DNA from: Narthecium ossifragum
Lineage: Eukaryota; Streptophyta; Magnoliopsida; Dioscoreales; Nartheciaceae
Length of the DNA stretch: 64,000 nt
Reading direction: 5' to 3'
Assembly: GCA_963920575.1 (NCBI GenBank)
Contig: OY986965.1
Span: 23,982,988-24,046,987, forward strand
The stretch's first letter is position 1. Every line of letters begins with the position of its first letter. Below the pieces are notes generated by a model. It was given only the letters and a program-made list of their open reading frames with translations. It had not been told where the DNA came from and searched no databases. The translations under genes and the position numbers were made by a program. Below, one piece after another: positions 59,637-64,000 of this stretch.

Positions 59637-60739
59637 GTTGGGAATTTGGGATATCGAGATACGGGGCTCTTTTATGACATAACTTATTACAATTCATGCC
59701 AACCTGGCAAAGAGGCAACTGGCAGACCTATTATAAAATAGTTTATTATACCCCTTATTACAATTCATGCTTAGGGGGCGTTTGTTTCGCTGGAATGATT
59801 TGGAATGGAGTGTTGGAATGGAATGTGATTCCTATGGAATGTCACTTTTGTTGTTTGTTTGGTGGTGATGGAATGGAATGAAATATCATTTTTATTGTTT
59901 GTTTGGTGTTGGAATGGAAACAAAATTCAGTGACTTTTTCAGTTTTTGTGTTTGTTTGGTGATGGAATGGGGGATATGGTCACCCCTGAATGCTAGTGCT
60001 GAGAATACCACAATGTATTCCGATTTTAATATATATTAAATTTTTTATGACATTAATAATATAATTGTCATATTTGGATATCTATGTTGATGAAAATATA
60101 ATAATTGTCATATTTTGGATATTAGAGAAGGAATTTTATTGGCCAAGTTATTTTTTTCATTCGATGATGGTAATGAATTTTATTGACGGAACATTTAAGT
60201 TCTGAATACTTAAGATGATGTTAATCGAATTTATAACACCCATGTACATCGCGTATTCAAACTTGTACAAAAAAAAACTCTTGCACAATATTTGAAACCT
60301 CATCATGAACAATCCCAATTAATAAGCCAATAATTTAGATGATATCATCCAATTACATGCCAATTACTTGCAAAAATCTGAAACAAAGGTACTCACTTGA
60401 TCTTGTCCAAGCGAATCGATGAGGGCGACGAGGTCACTGACGATATGAAGCTTAAAAGAAAATCAATACTGGACTATGCTCTCAAAAACACATGGCTATG
60501 CTTGAAAGAGGTAAAAGGGGTCATATGTTAGAAACTCTACAAACAATAACAATGGCTTCTTATAATTGACGACAATCCAAAGTGCTATGTGATAAATCGA
60601 GTGGAAACGAGCACTTGCCAAAGAGTGTTATTCCTGGTACAAATTTAAAGGGCAAAGCTCTGAAAAATGGCATTGATTAGTTCCAGTTTTAACTGCATTG
60701 AAGCTTTGCACAAAGAGTGTTATTCCTGGTACAAAGTAC

Positions 60740-60947
60740 CTTTGGAGGTTGAGCAACAACAAAAGCTTTACCACTTCCAAGCATATCCATATGAGGCTGT
60801 AGAATATAACAGAAGTTTTTCGAATCGCCTGGATCCTCAAAAGCAATCACATGGTATTGCTTTGGCTCTAGCTCAAGATCCGCAGCCATCTCCAAGGAAT
60901 AAAAGCCCACTAGCTTTGCCATCTTCAATTGTGTATAATTCAATGCA
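60740..60947 (-). pseudogene. Exon of an unnamed conserved plant gene (captured fragment)
   Basis: The minus strand has a clear acceptor (tgctgtccacag) at 60948 and a donor (AAAG-GTACTT) at 60740. The exon reads CIELYTIEDGK, then after a frameshift VGFYSLEMAADLELEPKQYH, VIAFEDPGDSKNFCYILQ and AFVVAQPPK. I recognise it as a conserved plant sequence but cannot name the function. The segment at 61686-61850, ending DYLWWLDLQYVL, looks like the preceding exon. The frameshift argues for a pseudogene. A 23-base direct repeat (agtgttattcctggtacaaa core) flanks the 3' side at about 60622 and 60714. Confidence 0.55.
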
Positions 60948-61116
60948 CTGTGGACAGCAAGAAGGTATAGCAATCAAAACAGCTGTATTGATGACATAAT
61001 TAGCAAGATGATGATCATATACAAGCACTAGGAATACAGTTCTTAGAGTAGGAAAGGGAAATAACATCAACAAGTAGATCACAAAAAAAAAACCAATATA
61101 GACAAAGAAACACTTA

Positions 61117-61682
61117 GGCCTTGTTTGGTTGGGGGATACCAAACACCATCTAATCCCCACTTTTATCCCTACTTTTATTCACATCCCTATCCTCATTTTA
61201 TCCCTACTTTTCAACCAATCATTACTACATTTTCTCTTCTTTTCAACCAATCACATCAACTTTATCCCTACTTTTTCACTTTTCAACCAATCATTACTTC
61301 ATCATCCCTACTTTTCAACCAATCACATCAACTTTATCCATACTTTTTCAACCAAACATTACTAATTTATCACTACTTTTCAACAAAATACCATACATAT
61401 CCCACTACTTATCCCATGTTACCAATCCCCATTTCCTCTAATCCCGGGATAGACTATCCCACAACCAAACACACCCTTACCCTAAGTGGGATTGGTTGAA
61501 AAGTAGAGATGATGAAGTAATGATTGGTTGAAAAGTAGGGATAAAGTAGAGATAAAGTGGGGATAGGAATATGGATAAAAGTGGGGATAAAAATGGGGAT
61601 TAGATGGTGTTTGGCTGCAATGCAGGGATAAAATGGGTTTATCCCGGGATAGGGATTCCCTATCCCCCAACCAAACGAGGTC
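61117..61682. mobile_element. Tourist-like MITE, TSD TTA
   Basis: TTA (61114-61116) GGCCTTGTTTGGTTGGGGGA ... TCCCCCAACCAAACGAGGTC TTA (61683-61685), with near-perfect inverted ends. The interior is repeats of ccctacttttcaaccaatca-type words on the left and their complement on the right, so it is largely self-complementary. It has no coding capacity. Confidence 0.9.
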
Positions 61683-61685
61683 TTA

Positions 61686-61850
61686 TGAGCACATATTGAA
61701 GATCTAACCACCATAGGTAGTCTTCATCTTGCTCATCAGCATATTCTCTGTACTTGCTAACCACCGCTTGTCCTCCAAACATTTGCATCTCTCTTTTAAG
61801 CTTATCCATTTTCTTTTCTATATATCGATGAGGGCGACGATATGGATAAC
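61686..61850 (-). pseudogene. Preceding exon of the unnamed conserved gene
   Basis: Minus strand reads [40 protein letters not shown] and YLWWLDLQYVL, ending at the MITE target site. The exon-end donor is not intact at this edge (ctcataag follows), so the MITE sits at or just beyond the exon boundary. Linked to the exon at 60740-60947 by order and by memory of the protein family. Confidence 0.5.
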
Positions 61851-61854
61851 TAGG

Positions 61855-62437
61855 AGTCTTCCAGCTACTTGATGCTCCACCACATCCCTGTCGGCCATTC
61901 CGTCGAACACCTTCCGACTCACCGCCAAATCCATGCACTTCGCATAGGCATCCATCAGAGCGTTCGCCACGCCAGTCTCCACATCGAGGCTGGTCTTTAG
62001 CACCAGCCCATGAACTCCTTCGGCGACCCTCTTCTCAGAGACCCGCGAGCAGGCTGACAACACGCGCAACCGCCACGACCGAGTCTAGGCTCGCAAATCC
62101 ATCCTCCATCATGAACTGCTTGAAGACTTGAATGGCTTCTCTCGCGGCGTCGTTCCATACGAGCCCGGCGATCATGGAAGTCCAGACGACAACATTCCTG
62201 ACGGTTGCGTCGCTGAAAGCTCTCCGTGCGTTGTCTAGCTCACGGCACTTGGAGTACATGTCGACGAGAGAGGACGCGACAAAGAGGTCGCGGTGGAGGC
62301 CGAGGAGGTACGCCTGGAGGTGGAGCTGGCCGCCGACCCGGAGATCGCCGAGGGAGCTGCACGACTTGAGAGCGCAGAGACTCCACGCTGGTGTTGGAGC
62401 CCAAGTGCAACCTGGCGCGCTTACGCGTAGTGCCATC
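61855..62437 (-). pseudogene. Pentatricopeptide repeat (PPR) gene fragment
   Basis: PPR proteins bind organellar RNA. Minus strand reads LHLQAYLLGLHRDLFVASSL, VDMYSKCRELDNARRAF, VVVWTSMIAGLVWNDAAREA, then in a second frame [49 protein letters not shown]. The VDMYSKC and MDAYAKC blocks are typical of the PLS subfamily. About four to five repeats survive, with a frameshift near 62050 and both ends missing. It joins directly to the other gene fragment at 61850, so this is a captured chimera, not a gene. Confidence 0.85.
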
Positions 62438-62929
62438 TTATTCTGAGGGCCGACAAAGAGCTCGTCCTTGGAGAGTTGGTGCCCGTCGGCGTCGGCGACG
62501 CGAATCCTCCAGTTGTACCTCAGGCGGCATCGTCCCCCGTCATCTCCTATGCCTCCGGCGGCTCCCTCCTGTACATGACTAGGATCCCCGCCGGGTTTGG
62601 CGTGAGATTGAAGTGGGTTTCAAGGCTGGAAAAGAGAGTGTTGGAAAAGTGGGTTGGAATGTGTTTCTGGCCACATTTCTGCCAGAAACATTTGGTTGGA
62701 AAGGGGTGTTTTGGAATGGGATTGGAATGAATCTGGAATGGAATGGAGTCCATTCCAGTGAAACAAACACCCCAACAACTGGAATGCCATTCCATTCCAA
62801 CCATTCAGCCAGTTTTCCAGTGAAACAAACAGGCCCTTAGTTTTAGTATTGGTAGTGAAAATAATTCTTTGCTAGCTCAGATTATGAGTGATTGTTCTGT
62901 ACTTTCATCAGAGGCATCGAATGAACTTT

Positions 62930-63240
62930 AAGAGTATTACAATGCTGCTTGGTAAGTTATAATCAAGTTGATTTCGATAATTTAGTACGGTGGAAAGCAA
63001 ATGAAACTAGATATCCTATTCTTTCCACCATGACTCGGGATATACTAACCATTCCAATGCCCATTGTAGCTTCTAAATCTGCTTTTAGTACATGAGGACG
63101 TGTAATCGATGATCATCGAAACTGTTTAGATCCAATAACCGTGGAAGCACTAATTTGCTTAGGAGATTGGTATAATGCTTAAATCAGAGCTCAAGATAAA
63201 AAAGAAGAATTGCCAACACCATAATTTGAGATTCCAAAAG
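62930..63240 (+). pseudogene. hAT transposase C-terminal dimerisation domain fragment
   Basis: Reads WWKANETRYPILSTMTRDIL, TIPMPIVASKSAFST, GRVIDDHRNCLDPITVEALI and CLGDWYNA, the hAT dimerisation region of RICESLEEPER/DAYSLEEPER type transposases. A stop (tga) interrupts after SAFST, and the N-terminal BED finger and catalytic core are absent. Confidence 0.9.
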
Positions 63241-63489
63241 TTTAAATTTGTTTGAGTTGTAAAAATAAAAAATATGTTGGATAGAGAAAGTGCCCCTTTT
63301 TGTATTTATTTGGAAGATGATGGTTTTTAATTACAATCTTATCTATATTAATCCCCCACCACGCACGTGGCTACATTCTCCTCCATTCCTAAAAATTCCT
63401 CCACAGCTGCCACCTCCCCTCTTCTTTTTGCGTACATGGCCCACCTTCCCTTCTAAAATTACATACCCAACTACTTTCTCTTTCTAATA
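63241..63489. other. AT-rich spacer without recognised gene
   Basis: Lies between the transposase fragment and the terminal gcc-rich pseudo-palindromic region (63490-63656). Nothing else was recognised. Confidence 0.5.
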
Positions 63490-63656
63490 TCCAGTGATGT
63501 TGGGCGTCGGTTCGGGCCTGAGCTCGAGTTTGGGTATATAGTGGGCTGGGCTTGGGTTCGACCGATGAGGCCCAGTCCGAACCTTGTACGGGCTTGGTCT
63601 TGGGCAAAGTTTGGCCCGACTCGAGTCAGCTCGAGCCTGGCCCATGGACACCCCTA

Positions 63657-64000
63657 GCAGGAAGAGAGAGGAGAGAGAAAAGGGTGGGAAAAAAAGGAAA
63701 AATAGGATAAGAGTAGTTTAGTTTTTTACGAGATGGTTCGGGTTTATTGCCCCAAAAACAGTCTGATCTGGGTCTAATAACAAATGCCACCGATAGTTTG
63801 AGCCTCTGGCCAAATCCCCTATAAAATAATATGGCACTCTAAATTTTTTTTTTTTAATCCATTGGCCACAACTCGTAAAAATAAAAAATACTGATTTTAT
63901 TCCATCCACAAAAATAATTGTTCTTCAAAATTTTACTAGTGACGGCCACTTAATTTTACTTGGTTGTTTACTCGGGTAAAGCCCCAATCTTATATGGCTC
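63657..64000. other. Right-hand flank, no feature recognised
   Basis: Begins with a purine-rich gaagagagag stretch and then AT-rich sequence; no coding or RNA signal was seen. Confidence 0.5.

Larger units (their letters stand above)
59774..62836. mobile_element. PIF/Harbinger-type element carrying gene fragments, TSD TTA
   Basis: TTA (59771-59773) precedes GGGGGCGTTTGTTTCGCTGG, and CCAGTGAAACAAACAGGCCC is followed by TTA (62837-62839). The inverted ends match at most positions over 20 bases, and both subterminal regions are rich in ggaatggaatg words. No Harbinger transposase was recognised inside. The interior instead carries a spliced gene remnant and a PPR fragment, so it resembles a gene-capturing (Pack-type) element. 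A shorter fold-back with GGGGTGTTTTGG and CAAACACCCC ends lies at 62703-62773. Confidence 0.65.
59216..63656 (+). mobile_element. Degraded hAT-like element (shell)
   Basis: Inverted ends AAGGGGTGTCCATG (59216) and CATGGACACCCCTA (ending 63656) are followed on each inner side by gcccgacccgg-like pseudo-palindromic sequence. The flanking 8-mers GCCGAAAG (59208-59215) and GCAGGAAG (63657-63664) agree at six of eight positions, the duplication length of hAT elements. A hAT dimerisation domain lies inside near the right end. A nested Harbinger-like element occupies most of the interior. Confidence 0.5.

Noticed and set aside
60415..61850. Repeated word atcgatgagggcgacga at about 60416 and 61828, considered as an element duplication
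   Set aside because: Only about 16 bases match and flanks differ, so chance or a minor local copy is enough.

Overview
This window is nuclear DNA from a flowering plant, probably a monocot (judged only from the cyclin sequence and the repeat landscape; species not resolved). It holds one intact-looking host gene, a ten-exon B-type mitotic cyclin on the minus strand at 7467-10169. Its upstream region carries three AACGG cores of the mitosis-specific activator type. Nearly everything else is transposable-element sequence or broken gene pieces. No rRNA, tRNA, organellar block or CRISPR array was seen.

Left part (1-7.4 kb): two partial LTRs of a Tekay/Del-like Ty3/gypsy group, one interrupting a plant-mobile-domain gene fragment; two other LTR-like repeats; and a UDP-glycosyltransferase pseudogene that has lost the core of its sugar-donor signature and whose 3' end is tandemly duplicated.

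Middle (12.3-58.7 kb): a deep nest of retroelements. A LINE ORF1 on the plus strand appears to be the outer target. Its pieces lie at 12.33-12.76, 29.28-29.56 and 35.72-36.42 kb. The first gap holds a truncated Ty1/copia head and an old Tekay-group LTR. That LTR received a complete 9.36-kb Tekay-like element (15360-24714, TSD TGAAT) and a related solo LTR (26460-28835, TSD AGTCA), both in the opposite orientation. The second gap holds a rearranged Tekay-group element. Beyond the LINE lies an Athila-like element on the minus strand (36430-54935). It was broken by a deleted SIRE-like copia element (37429-40708), by a 9.7-kb Tekay-group element with ruined pol (41790-51517, TSD GGATG), and by a further LTR-like block. 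A last Tekay-group 5' end with PBS lies at 54.9-58.7 kb. Eleven LTRs of the Tekay group are present in all.

Right part (59.2-63.7 kb): a degraded hAT-like shell ending in a transposase dimerisation domain. Inside it is a PIF/Harbinger-type element (TTA duplications) carrying fragments of a PPR gene and of a spliced gene I cannot name, with a Tourist-like MITE within it.

The pattern most worth following is that LTRs of unrelated lineages (Tekay, copia, Athila) carry repeated GATCGATC or CGGTCGATCC palindromes, and several of these arrays lie just upstream of a TATA box. The nested order, the Athila boundaries and the domesticated or captured nature of gene fragments are inferences; target-site duplications, primer-binding sites, stops and splice sites quoted below are read directly.
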